Below are positions 50,239 through 58,201 of a DNA stretch of 64,000 nucleotides, piece by piece. Source of the DNA: UBA8612 sp045604525 (GTDB taxonomy: Bacteria; Bacillota; Clostridia; Oscillospirales; Acutalibacteraceae); the NCBI GenBank assembly GCA_045604525.1, contig JAZUOH010000043.1, forward strand, positions 62,001-126,000, given 5' to 3'. Numbering within the stretch: position 1 is the stretch's first letter; each line of letters opens with the position of its first letter. The notes beneath the pieces were generated by a model that saw only the letters and a list, made by a program, of their open reading frames with translations, had not been told where the DNA came from and did not search any database. Position numbers and translations under genes: made by a program.

Positions 50239-51444
50239 ATGTCACAGTTTAAACCGATACTCAGATTCATCGCTTCAAGCGATATTCATTATAACCGTGA
50301 GGACCCCTCAAGGCTTGCAAATTACGAAAAAGGCCTCGCTCTTGCTTACGAATATGCCGAAAGTCAGGAGTATAAAAACATTGATGCACTCTATGTTGTA
50401 GGCGATTTTGCAGACAGCGGCAGTGACGATCAGTTTGCAGATTTCCGCAAAACTCTCGACACCTGCGTGAAGCCTGAAACTAAGTGGATGCTTACAATGG
50501 CAAGCCACGAGTATTTTTGTGAGGGCGGCGAAGAGGCGGCACTCAGAAAGCTCAGAACCATTATGGAGCAGGAGCCTGATAACCACATTGTTATCAACGG
50601 CTTTCATTTCATAAGCGTAACCACTACACGAGGCTGTAAATTCAGCGACGAAAAGCGTGAGTGGATAAAGAATGAGCTTGATGCTGCAACCAAGGCAGAC
50701 CCCTTCAAGCCGATTTTCTTCTTCCAGCATCCTCATATTCAGGGCACCGTATACGGCAACGTGTATTGGGGTGAGGACGAAATTACCGATATACTTATGA
50801 ACTATCCGCAGATTATCGACTTTTCGGGCCACTCACACGCACCCGTCAACGACCCCCGTTCAATTTATCAGCAGCATTTCACCTGCGTCGGCACGGGCAG
50901 CTTCAAATATTTTGAGCTTGATGAGTTTGATAAGGTTTACGGCACAGTGCCGCCGAATGAAAAAAATGCCGCACAGTTTATCATTGTCGAGGCAGATGCC
51001 GCAGGTAAGGTCGTAATCCGTCCCTACGATGTCATAACAGAGCGTTTCTTTGACTATACTTGGACTGTGGAAACTCCCTGGGAGCCCGATACGTTCGTTT
51101 ATACCGATGCTCGCTATCTCACATCCATCAAGCCTTATTTTGCAGATGAAGCAAGGCTTGAGCTTGCGGTTGAAGGAAACGATGTTACAGTTACATTTGA
51201 CCAGGCAAAGATTGATGAGGACAGAGTGAACGATTACAAGGTCACCGTTCGCCGTAAGGCAGACGGCCTTATCGTCCGCCAGGTGTGCTTCTGGTCAAGA
51301 TACTATCTCAACGATATGCCCGAAACAATCAGCCAGAAGATAGAAGGCTTTGAGGCAGGGGAGTATACCGCAGAAATTACCGCACAGGGCTTCTGGCGCA
51401 ACAAGTCAACAAACAAGCTCTGCGGCGAGTTTGTAATTGAATAA
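50239..51444 (+). CDS. Cytosolic calcineurin-like metallophosphoesterase
   Basis: 401 residues, no signal peptide. Metal motifs: A-S-S-D-I-H-Y-N (D-x-H) near residue 13, V-V-G-D-F-A-D-S-G (G-D), T-M-A-S-H-E-Y (replacing the usual G-N-H-E with A-S-H-E), F-F-F-Q-H-P-H-I, and D-F-S-G-H-S-H-A-P (G-H-x-H). A C-terminal beta domain (about 300-401) is unlike the other three phosphoesterases here. CGGAGGT precedes the ATG. It shares an operon with uppP, 9 bp apart, so a role in lipid-phosphate or wall metabolism is possible. Confidence 0.85.
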   Translation: MSQFKPILRFIASSDIHYNREDPSRLANYEKGLALAYEYAESQEYKNIDALYVVGDFADSGSDDQFADFRKTLDTCVKPETKWMLTMASHEYFCEGGEEAALRKLRTIMEQEPDNHIVINGFHFISVTTTRGCKFSDEKREWIKNELDAATKADPFKPIFFFQHPHIQGTVYGNVYWGEDEITDILMNYPQIIDFSGHSHAPVNDPRSIYQQHFTCVGTGSFKYFELDEFDKVYGTVPPNEKNAAQFIIVEADAAGKVVIRPYDVITERFFDYTWTVETPWEPDTFVYTDARYLTSIKPYFADEARLELAVEGNDVTVTFDQAKIDEDRVNDYKVTVRRKADGLIVRQVCFWSRYYLNDMPETISQKIEGFEAGEYTAEITAQGFWRNKSTNKLCGEFVIE

Positions 51445-51453
51445 GGTGTTTAT

Positions 51454-52284
51454 ATGAATTTTATCGAAATTCTCAAAGCGGTTTTTCTCGGCATTGTCGA
51501 GGGTATAACCGAATGGTTGCCTGTCAGCAGTACGGGGCACATGCTTCTTGTTGACGAGTTTCTCACCCTTGATATGAGTGAAGAATTCAAGGAGATGTTC
51601 TTTGTCGTCATTCAGCTCGGCGCAATTCTTGCAGTCGTACTTCTGTTCTGGAAAAGAATGCTTCCGTTCGACTTTTCGGGCGGTATCAAAATAAAAAAGC
51701 AGACCTTTTCACTGTGGTTCAAGGTAGCGCTTGCCTGCGTGCCCGGCGCGGTTGTAACACTGCTGTTCGATGATTTTATCGAGTCGCATCTTCACACACC
51801 CTCGGTAATTGCCGCGGCGCTGATTTTCTACGGCATTGCGTTTATTCTTGTCGAAATAAAAACCAAAAACCGCCCTGCAAAAACACAGGTGCTTGAAGAA
51901 ATCTCTTATAAAGAGGCGCTTCTCATCGGTCTGTTTCAGGTGCTTTCAATCATCCCCGGCACGTCACGCTCGGGCTCAACAATAATCGGCGCGCTTATCA
52001 TCGGTGTGTCACGTGTTGCGGCTGCAGAGTTTACGTTCTTCCTTGCCGTACCCGTAATGCTGGGTCTGAGCTTTATCAAGCTTCTTGGCTTCGGCTTCAG
52101 CTTTACAGCAGCAGAAATTGCAGTTCTGCTTGCAGGCACTGTCACAGCCTTCCTTGTGTCACTTGCCGTTGTAAAGGCGCTTATGAATTATGTCAAGCGT
52201 AAAGATTTCAAGGTCTTTGGCTACTACCGCATTATCCTCGGCGCAGTAATTCTTATCTACTACGCAGTATTAAGCAGAATATAA
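51454..52284 (+). CDS. uppP: Undecaprenyl-diphosphatase
   Basis: A 276-residue polytopic enzyme (BacA/UppP) that recycles undecaprenyl pyrophosphate for peptidoglycan and other envelope polymers, and gives bacitracin tolerance. The two catalytic regions are E-G-I-T-E-W-L-P-V-S-S-T-G-H-M near residue 17 and I-P-G-T-S-R-S-G-S-T-I-I-G-A near 170. About eight membrane helices. The ribosome site is modest (AAGGTG). It follows a metallophosphoesterase by 9 bp. Confidence 0.96.
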   Translation: MNFIEILKAVFLGIVEGITEWLPVSSTGHMLLVDEFLTLDMSEEFKEMFFVVIQLGAILAVVLLFWKRMLPFDFSGGIKIKKQTFSLWFKVALACVPGAVVTLLFDDFIESHLHTPSVIAAALIFYGIAFILVEIKTKNRPAKTQVLEEISYKEALLIGLFQVLSIIPGTSRSGSTIIGALIIGVSRVAAAEFTFFLAVPVMLGLSFIKLLGFGFSFTAAEIAVLLAGTVTAFLVSLAVVKALMNYVKRKDFKVFGYYRIILGAVILIYYAVLSRI

Positions 52285-52289
52285 AACAC

Positions 52290-52324
52290 AACTCCGCACG
52301 GATTTCTCTGTGCGGAGTTTGAAT
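52290..52324 (+). terminator. Terminator of the uppP operon
   Basis: AACTCCGCAC (52290-52299) pairs with GTGCGGAGTT (52310-52319), followed by a T-rich stretch. Confidence 0.8.
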
Positions 52325-52436
52325 TTTTCAAGCAGTGCTTGAGTCTTTCTCAAAAGATAATTTATTGTTTTTTGACGGAAAGCAGGTTATCATTAAGCTA
52401 AAGCTTGCAGGTTTAATTTATTAAGAGGTGACGGTA

Positions 52437-53516
52437 ATGACAATTTATCTTGGTGAAAACATAAAGCGATTAAGGCGAGAAAAAGAAATCACCCAGGAAA
52501 CCCTTGCGGACTTTCTGGGTGTAACATTTCAAAGCGTAAGCAATTGGGAAAGGGGAGAAAGCTACCCCGATATCACCATGCTGCCCGAAATAGCAGGCTT
52601 TTTCAAAGTGAGCATTGAAGAATTGCTCGGTGTTAACAGGGCAGAGAATGAGGCTGAAATTATTAAAGAACTTGAAGCTTATGATAATCTTACAGATGAA
52701 AAAATGAAGCAGGAAGAAATAAACAGACATAAAGATTAGTTTGCTAATGATTTTCGTATTCTTTTGAGATATATGACTTGTATTGTTCATTTCAAAGAAA
52801 GCACTCCGGAAAATGTTGCAAAAATAATTACGATATATGAAAATATTAAACAGAATTGCAACAATGACAAAATACGTATTTCTGCCAAAAGACATATAGC
52901 TGAACTTTATAGAGGACTTTCGGATATAGAAGGAAGCGGAATAACGTTTGAGGACTGCGAAAATATTATAAAAGAAATGCCGAGAATGAGAGACGGATAT
53001 GAAATGTTTTCCACCTTTTATCCGGTGAATCATCCTGAGCATGATAATAAGATTCTCAATGCCATTGAAGAAAACATACTTCTTCGTCTGACGTTATTCT
53101 CACACTTTTATTTTTATAATGACAGATGTACTGACGAATGGCAGATTAAAGCAATCATAAAAGAGATTGAATTGCTTGAATTTATTTATGATGACGGTAA
53201 TTTCGGTAAAATGTGGAGAATGATAATGAATCTCTACGGCAATCTCGGTGTCAGCTATTTTAAGGTCGGGGACAATGAAAATGCAATTTCGGCTTTTGAA
53301 AAATCGGCTGAGCTTGCAAAGAAATTTGACAGTCTTGAAAGAAACACAGTTATGCATTCTGTTCTTTTTGAGGGCAAGACTTTTGATAAGCACACTCTCG
53401 GCAGTACGTTTGTTGCAAAAAGCAGGGTTAAAGCTCTTATGTGCCGGGAATATCCTCTGTCCGACGAATTCAAATCAACCGCCGAGTTCAAAGCTGTCAT
53501 ATCCTTGCTTGATTAA
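52437..53516 (+). pseudogene. XRE-family regulator with helical repeat domain, interrupted by an in-frame TAG
   Basis: The first 100 codons (52437-52739) encode an XRE helix-turn-helix (I-K-R-L-R-R-E-K-E-I-T-Q-E-T-L-A-D-F-L-G-V-T-F-Q-S-V-S-N-W-E is split over two helices) and a linker. The frame is stopped by TAG at 52737-52739 and then stays open in the same frame to 53516. The codons right after the stop read F-A-N-D-F-R-I-L-L-R-Y-M, which is the N-D-F-R start of the TPR-like helical half found in clostridial XRE regulators (later Y-G-N-L-G-V-S-Y-F-K-V-G-D-N-E-N-A-I). The two parts are therefore one gene of about 359 residues broken by a single codon change. A start in the second part (TTG 52764) lacks a ribosome site. 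Confidence 0.75.
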
Positions 53517-53530
53517 CGGTTGACTTGCGC

Positions 53531-54042
53531 AGGGTCGCCCATCGGGCGTCCGCCGAAAAAATATATGCCAAACAAAACGGGCGATTTGTGAATCCGGGCG
53601 ATTCGTGAATCGCCCCTACTTGTCATTCCGAGCGTGAGCGAGGAATCTTTGAGGCGGGTTCACTCCCTCGGTCAAAGCTTACGTTTTGCCGGCTCCCACA
53701 CGAGAGAGCCGTTTAAGATTCTTCGCTTACGCTCAGGATGACATTTTGCTTTTCGAGATAGATGATATTTTTGTAGGGGTCGGCGGTCTCCGACGACCCG
53801 TGTAATGTGTATCAATTTCGCTAAATATCGTAGGGAAGGGTCTTGACCCTTCCGCAAGGTTTGATGCGACTTAACGGAACGCTCAAGAGCGTTCCCTACG
53901 GTTGTAATTCTGTAGGGTCGATTCACGAATCGACCGTTTTATGGTGTGTTGTTGGGGACGGCGTTAACGACGTCCCGCTGTAAAAGCGATATGCCAACGA
54001 AAACACACGGATTGTCATTCCGAGCGTGAGCGAGGAATCTTT
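53531..54042. repeat. Dense mosaic of dispersed palindromes and 31-bp modules
   Basis: Six dispersed-family palindromes lie here: 53531-53552, 53595-53619, 53773-53800, 53830-53854, 53875-53899, 53912-53936 and a seventh at 53951-53977. A second module, TTGTCATTCCGAGCGTGAGC..., occurs as identical 31-bp copies at 53620-53650 and 54012-54042 and as an inverted, slightly changed copy near 53715-53743. There is no gene between the broken XRE gene and the next one at 54173. Confidence 0.85.
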
Positions 54043-54172
54043 AAATATTATTTTGCAATTTCCAAAATAATCTCGGTTGAGTATTTGGCTTGAAAATTCA
54101 ATTGTGCGGTTATTTTGTTTTTTCACCTTAGCTGTTATAATACGCTTAAACCTGAAGAAACGGAGAAAGCCA

Positions 54173-54700
54173 ATGAACACGGAAAAAGTAGGTATGCAGA
54201 TTGCGGCTTTGCGAAAAGCAAAGGGAATAACACAAAGCGAGCTGGGCGAAAGAACAGGCGTGTCGTTTCAGGCTGTCAGCAAGTGGGAGCGCGGAGAAAC
54301 TCTGCCCGATACTGCGATTTTGCCCGATATTGCAAACGTTCTCGAAACAACGGTGGATTATATTCTGCTCGGCGGTGATAAGGCGGTGGAATACAAGGGC
54401 AGGGTTAACGTAGCGGATATGAGGAAGGGCTTGGACTGTATTAAAAATGCAGGTGAATATCTGGGCAGGGAAAACGCAATTTACCGCGCGGCAATAAACG
54501 GTATCAATACTCAGCTCAATACGGATATTGAAGAAGCATTTAAGGACGACTATACTTATGAGGCTTTTCTGGCAGAGGCTGTTATTCAGAATCTGATGGC
54601 AGGGCGTTATGTCGATATTACCGACGTAAAAAACAATTTCAAATACGAGCATTTTAAAAGCATTACCGTTGAATATTGCGGCAGATACGGGGTTAAATAA
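54173..54700 (+). CDS. XRE-family transcriptional regulator
   Basis: 175 residues from ATG 54173 (CGGAGAAAG upstream; the frame is open for 32 more codons but without support). N-terminal Cro/CI helix-turn-helix: I-A-A-L-R-K-A-K-G-I-T-Q-S-E-L-G-E-R-T-G and S-F-Q-A-V-S-K-W-E-R-G-E-T-L-P-D, followed by V-D-Y-I-L-L-G-G. The rest is helical with no ligand domain recognised (F-K-D-D-Y-T-Y-E-A-F-L-A-E-A-V). A TATAAT lies near 54136. It is a second intact regulator of the same type as the broken one upstream; targets unknown. Confidence 0.85.
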   Translation: MNTEKVGMQIAALRKAKGITQSELGERTGVSFQAVSKWERGETLPDTAILPDIANVLETTVDYILLGGDKAVEYKGRVNVADMRKGLDCIKNAGEYLGRENAIYRAAINGINTQLNTDIEEAFKDDYTYEAFLAEAVIQNLMAGRYVDITDVKNNFKYEHFKSITVEYCGRYGVK

Positions 54701-54731
54701 CGTTATTTTTATATAAATTTCCGTTCAACCG

Positions 54732-54760
54732 TTGCGTTTAATCTGAATTTATATTATAAT
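54732..54760 (+). promoter_or_regulatory. Promoter of the Gfo/Idh/MocA gene
   Basis: TTGCGT (54732-54737), 17-bp spacer and TATAAT (54755-54760), 37 bp before the ATG. Confidence 0.6.
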
Positions 54761-54797
54761 ACTGTAAAAATTACGGAAAACTTCAGAGGTGTTTACA

Positions 54798-56048
54798 ATG
54801 AAAGAATTCGTTAATATAGGTATAATCGGCACAAGCGGCAGAGGTTCGGGTATGCTCCGTGAGCTTCTTAAATGTGACGGTGTAAGAGTGCCTGCTGTCT
54901 GCGACAAGTATGAGGACAGAGCTAAAAGAGGCGCAGAAATAGTCAAGGAAGAGGTTGGCACAGACGCAAACGTTTACCTTGATTATAAAGAAATGTTCGA
55001 AAAAGAAGAGCTTGACGGTGTTTATATCGCAACCACGTGGATTACACATTCACGAATCGCCATTGATGCAATGAAGGCAGGCATTCACGTTGCAACAGAG
55101 GTTGGCGGCGCCGCAAGCGTTGAAGAGTGCTGGCAGCTTGTGCGCACAAGCGAGGAAACAGGCAAGTTCTGTATGCTTCTTGAAAACTGCTGCTACGACA
55201 GAAACGAAATGGCTATTTTCAATATGGTCAAAAAGGGCATCTTCGGCGAGATTATTCACATGACAGGCGGCTATCAGCACGACCTGCGTGATGAAATAAG
55301 CCTTGGCAGAGAGAACAGACACGGCAGACTTTTCAACTTCCAGCTTCGTAACGGCGAGCTTTATCCCACACATCAGCTCGGCCCCATCACCAAGGTTCTC
55401 GGCATTAACAGAGGCAACCGCTTTGTTTCGCTTGTATCAATGGCAAGCAAATCCAGAGGCCTTAATGAATGGATTAAAGAGAATAAGGGTGAGGAGTATG
55501 ACCTTGCCGATTACAGCTTTAATCAGGGCGATATTGTAACCACAATGCTCAAGTGTGCAAACGGCGAAACAGTTGTTCTTACACACGACTGTTCACTTCC
55601 CAGACACTATTCAAGAGCTTACCGTGTACAGGGCACAAAGGGTATTTATATGGAGGATGGCGAGTCGATTTATATCGAAGGTCAGACCAAGCATATAGAG
55701 GGCGACTGGATGCATCAGCCCGAAGACTTTGAGGGCTACCGTGAAAAGTATGAGCATCCTCTGTGGAGAAAGTATCAGCAGGACGGTGTTCACGCAGGCC
55801 ACGGCGGTATGGACTATCTTGTTCTCAGTGCCTTTGTTGAGAGCGTAAGGCTTGATGCAAAGCCGCCTATCGACGTTTACGATACAGCGGTTATGATGGC
55901 TGTAACTTGCCTTTCAGAGCAGTCAATTGCGCTTGGCAGTGCACCTGTCGCATTCCCCGATTTCACAAACGGTATGTGGATTGACAGAGAGCCCTGCCGA
56001 AGAGGTAAGTACTGCCTTGACGAGGTTTGTGAAGAGTTTTTTGAATAA
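54798..56048 (+). CDS. Gfo/Idh/MocA family protein, GH109-like
   Basis: 416 residues from ATG 54798 (AGAGGTG upstream). The N-terminal Rossmann fold has N-I-G-I-I-G-T-S-G-R-G-S-G-M near residue 5, then I-A-T-T-W and H-V-A-T-E-V-G-G. The C-terminal part has E-L-Y-P-T-H-Q-L-G-P-I, N-R-G-N-R-F-V-S-L-V-S-M and H-D-C-S-L-P-R, closely like the family GH109 alpha-N-acetylgalactosaminidases, which use bound NAD+. No signal peptide is visible. In a gut organism this would fit mucin or host-glycan use, with the alpha-mannosidase and acetylesterase. An ordinary sugar dehydrogenase is the alternative. Confidence 0.8.
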   Translation: MKEFVNIGIIGTSGRGSGMLRELLKCDGVRVPAVCDKYEDRAKRGAEIVKEEVGTDANVYLDYKEMFEKEELDGVYIATTWITHSRIAIDAMKAGIHVATEVGGAASVEECWQLVRTSEETGKFCMLLENCCYDRNEMAIFNMVKKGIFGEIIHMTGGYQHDLRDEISLGRENRHGRLFNFQLRNGELYPTHQLGPITKVLGINRGNRFVSLVSMASKSRGLNEWIKENKGEEYDLADYSFNQGDIVTTMLKCANGETVVLTHDCSLPRHYSRAYRVQGTKGIYMEDGESIYIEGQTKHIEGDWMHQPEDFEGYREKYEHPLWRKYQQDGVHAGHGGMDYLVLSAFVESVRLDAKPPIDVYDTAVMMAVTCLSEQSIALGSAPVAFPDFTNGMWIDREPCRRGKYCLDEVCEEFFE

Positions 56049-56065
56049 TAAAGCAGTATAACAGC

Positions 56066-56105
56066 AGCTCCTTCGGTGACAGTGTTCACCGAAGGAGCTT
56101 TTTTA
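56066..56105 (+). terminator. Intrinsic terminator
   Basis: AGCTCCTTCGGTGA (56066-56079) pairs perfectly with TCACCGAAGGAGCT (56086-56099), followed by TTTTTT. Confidence 0.9.
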
Positions 56106-56122
56106 TATATGTTTCGGGTTTA

Positions 56123-56272
56123 GTGCATATTTCGCTTTGGGCAATTGCAGAAAAATATCTCGGTAATCCGCTCAGATATAAGGAAATAAAAAATCTCAAC
56201 AATCTCAAAACGGATACAATCTTCCCCGGTCAGGTGCTTAAAATACCCGATAAAAATGTTGATTTATCTTAA
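56123..56272 (+). pseudogene. LysM-domain fragment
   Basis: A 49-codon stretch in one frame reads like a complete LysM repeat: S-L-W-A-I-A-E-K-Y-L-G-N, Y-K-E-I-K-N-L-N-N-L, then T-I-F-P-G-Q-V-L-K-I-P. It has no ribosome site and lies after a terminator; only GTG 56123 could start it. It is best seen as the tail of a lost peptidoglycan-binding protein. Confidence 0.5.
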
Positions 56273-56318
56273 GTAAAGTGCTATGCTATATTGTATAGAA
56301 ATGAAAGGAATGAATATA

Positions 56319-57167
56319 ATGATAAGCATAATAAATAAAATAATTACTCTTTTGCTTGTGCCGATTTATTTTTCCGTTTTATCTCCCACATATCCCATAA
56401 TTGTTTTGTTTAATCAGCCCAAACAGCTTGTTTCTCTTGCAGAAAACGGAGTAGGCTCTGCCGAAGATCCGGTGTATCTTACGGCTCACAGAGGTGTTCA
56501 CGCTTTAGCGCCCGAAAACTCGCTGCCTTCTTTTGAAGAAGCGGTAAACAACGGCTACTACTCTGCTGAGTGCGATATTCAGCTTACCAAGGATAACAAG
56601 TGGGTTGTTATACATAACGCAGAGGTTGACGGCAGATTTTGCCAATACGGCAAAATAAACGAGCTCACTTTGAAAGAGCTCAAAACCTTCAGCTATAATT
56701 GGGGCGCAAATCTGTGGAAGTATAAAGATTCACGCATACCTACACTTGAGGAGTATCTTGATGTGTTTGTAGGTACGGATACAAGACCGCAGATTGAAAT
56801 AGGCATAGAAAATTATGATATGCTTTACAGTATTGTCGATGCAATAAGCCAAAGAGGTCTTGATAACCAGGCTATTGTGCTCACATATAATCTCAAGCAG
56901 CTCAAGGCAATACACGAGCTTAATCCCGCTATAGAGCTGTGGTATCTTGTTGATGAAATGACCCCCGAAGCTATTGCACAGGCAAAAGAGCTTGGCGATA
57001 ATGTGTGGCTTTCAGCAAGCTATGATAAAAACACCGAGGAAAACATAAAGCTTGCAATGAGCGAGAATGTCAATTTTTCACTGTTCACCGTAAATACCGT
57101 TGAGGAGGCTAAGGCTCTTTACGATATGGGTGTCAGATATATCGAAACAGATATACTCTGCAACTGA
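56319..57167 (+). CDS. Glycerophosphodiester phosphodiesterase (paralogue B)
   Basis: 282 residues from ATG 56319 (AAAGGA upstream), exactly the length of the 40727 gene and clearly its paralogue: same N-terminal anchor (I-I-T-L-L-L-V-P-I-Y-F), T-A-H-R-G-V-H-A-L-A-P-E-N-S, A-E-C-D-I-Q-L-T-K-D, V-V-I-H-N-A, D-G-R-F-C-Q-Y-G-K and the end D-M-G-V-R-Y-I-E-T-D-I-L-C-N. All catalytic residues are present. It lies between a LysM scrap and a frameshifted gene, so this copy is in the decaying zone but is itself intact. Confidence 0.92.
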   Translation: MISIINKIITLLLVPIYFSVLSPTYPIIVLFNQPKQLVSLAENGVGSAEDPVYLTAHRGVHALAPENSLPSFEEAVNNGYYSAECDIQLTKDNKWVVIHNAEVDGRFCQYGKINELTLKELKTFSYNWGANLWKYKDSRIPTLEEYLDVFVGTDTRPQIEIGIENYDMLYSIVDAISQRGLDNQAIVLTYNLKQLKAIHELNPAIELWYLVDEMTPEAIAQAKELGDNVWLSASYDKNTEENIKLAMSENVNFSLFTVNTVEEAKALYDMGVRYIETDILCN

Positions 57168-57209
57168 TTGATTTTTAAGCACAATATCATAAGTATCGGA
57201 GAACAAATT

Positions 57210-57705
57210 ATGATACTGACATTTGTAATAAGAGATAAGCTCAATACATCATATGAATTTTGGGAACAATGGATTGAAGGCGCAAAAGAAATTTATTCTC
57301 TTATAAATATTGAGCCTACCAACTGTAGCGTTTCTACTCTGGGAAAGGAGGGAGGCTTGCTGAAATATAAAAGTCTTGAGAAAAAATGGAACGTACAAAA
57401 GCAGAAAAAAACTGATAGATAATATTTCTTTTTGGACTTTACCGGATGATTATACTTCAATTGTATTTGACTTTATTGTGGATTTAGAAAGTATAGATGG
57501 CATTACTTTTTTATCACTTAACGAAGAATATATGTCCGTTGATAATCTTAATGAAAACAAGATTGTTGATATTCTAAAAAAAATGGTTCCCGACGGAAAA
57601 GGAGAAATATATTTTATGGATAATGATGAAGCCCCTGGAACGTATGCATTAAACTGGAATACGCCAGGCTTTTATAAAACATTAAAAGTCATAAAACACT
57701 TTTAG
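57210..57705 (+). pseudogene. Hypothetical gene with a frameshift in a run of six A
   Basis: Two overlapping frames fit one product of about 164 residues. The first starts at ATG 57210 (CGGAGAA upstream; M-I-L-T-F-V-I-R-D-K) and leaves frame at AAAAAA (57381-57386), where it soon stops. The second frame continues with N-G-T-Y-K-S-R-K-K-L-I-D-N and runs to 57705 (ends K-V-I-K-H-F). Removing one A joins them. A sequencing error, slippage or true mutation are all possible. The family is not recognised. Confidence 0.6.
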
Positions 57706-57710
57706 TACTC

Positions 57711-57750
57711 AATCAGGGGACGGTTCTGTGATTGGCACAAAAGGACAGTA
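57711..57750. mobile_element. Possible remnant of an IS200-type/REP-associated element
   Basis: A stretch containing CAGGGGACGGTTCTGTGATT resembles, from memory, the repeated ends seen near Y1-type (IS200-like) transposases in clostridia. No transposase is present. It lies between the frameshifted gene and the lipase-like remnants. Confidence 0.25.
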
Positions 57751-57766
57751 AAACTTTAAACTGAGA

Positions 57767-57804
57767 AAGGATAGCTCTCGATAATTCGGGAGCTATCCTT
57801 TTTG
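57767..57804. terminator. Bidirectional terminator
   Basis: AAGGATAGCTCTCG (57767-57780) pairs with CGGGAGCTATCCTT (57787-57800), one G-U pair, with T residues on the plus side and a T run on the minus side (TTTCTCAG). It separates the frameshifted gene from the lipase-like remnants. Confidence 0.75.
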
Positions 57805-57850
57805 GCTTATGACCTTCCTTTGAGTTTATTCATCTGTTATGGAAACGTCT

Positions 57851-58201
57851 TCATATGTTGCTATTCAATAAATATAATGTGACCGAACCACGAATATCAA
57901 CAACGACAAGCGGGCGTGTATCCGAAGTGTTGGTTCCTTCTGAACTTGAAGCTACAGAAGTTACAGATGAAAATAATCCTTGATCAGGTTGATTAGTAGT
58001 AATATCGGACCCGTAATTAATGATAGGATAGACATTGTCGGATAGCACAGTAGAAGTATAATTGTCTGTAACAGCTCGTATATCAATTGAAGAAAGTCCA
58101 TTGCTTAATTCTCCTTTTGTATTTTCTTGTTCGCTTTCATGTGATGAAAACATAATGTTTTTATGTGCCACAACGTGTGCAACACTTTCGTCGTGATCAC
58201 G
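57851..58201 (-). pseudogene. Partial class-3-lipase-like unit D
   Basis: Open from 58201 to the stop at 57851. It begins D-H-D-E-S-V-A-H-V-V-A-H-K-N-I, passes a Ser/Thr-rich variable part, and ends R-P-L-V-V-V-D-I-R-G-S-V-T-L just before the end. The R-P-L-V-V-V..R-G-S-V-T-L block matches the strand before the active site of class 3 lipases; the G-H-S-L-G-G region is missing. An upstream TAA closes the frame, and no start with a ribosome site exists, so this is a fragment joined to unit C. Confidence 0.6.

Noticed and set aside
52764..53516. Independent gene made only of the helical half of the split regulator
   Set aside because: The TTG start has no ribosome site and the frame is continuous with the DNA-binding half apart from one TAG.
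53531..53977. CRISPR array
   Set aside because: Repeats are palindromes of unequal sequence and spacing, with no constant direct repeat and spacer pattern and no cas genes in the window.
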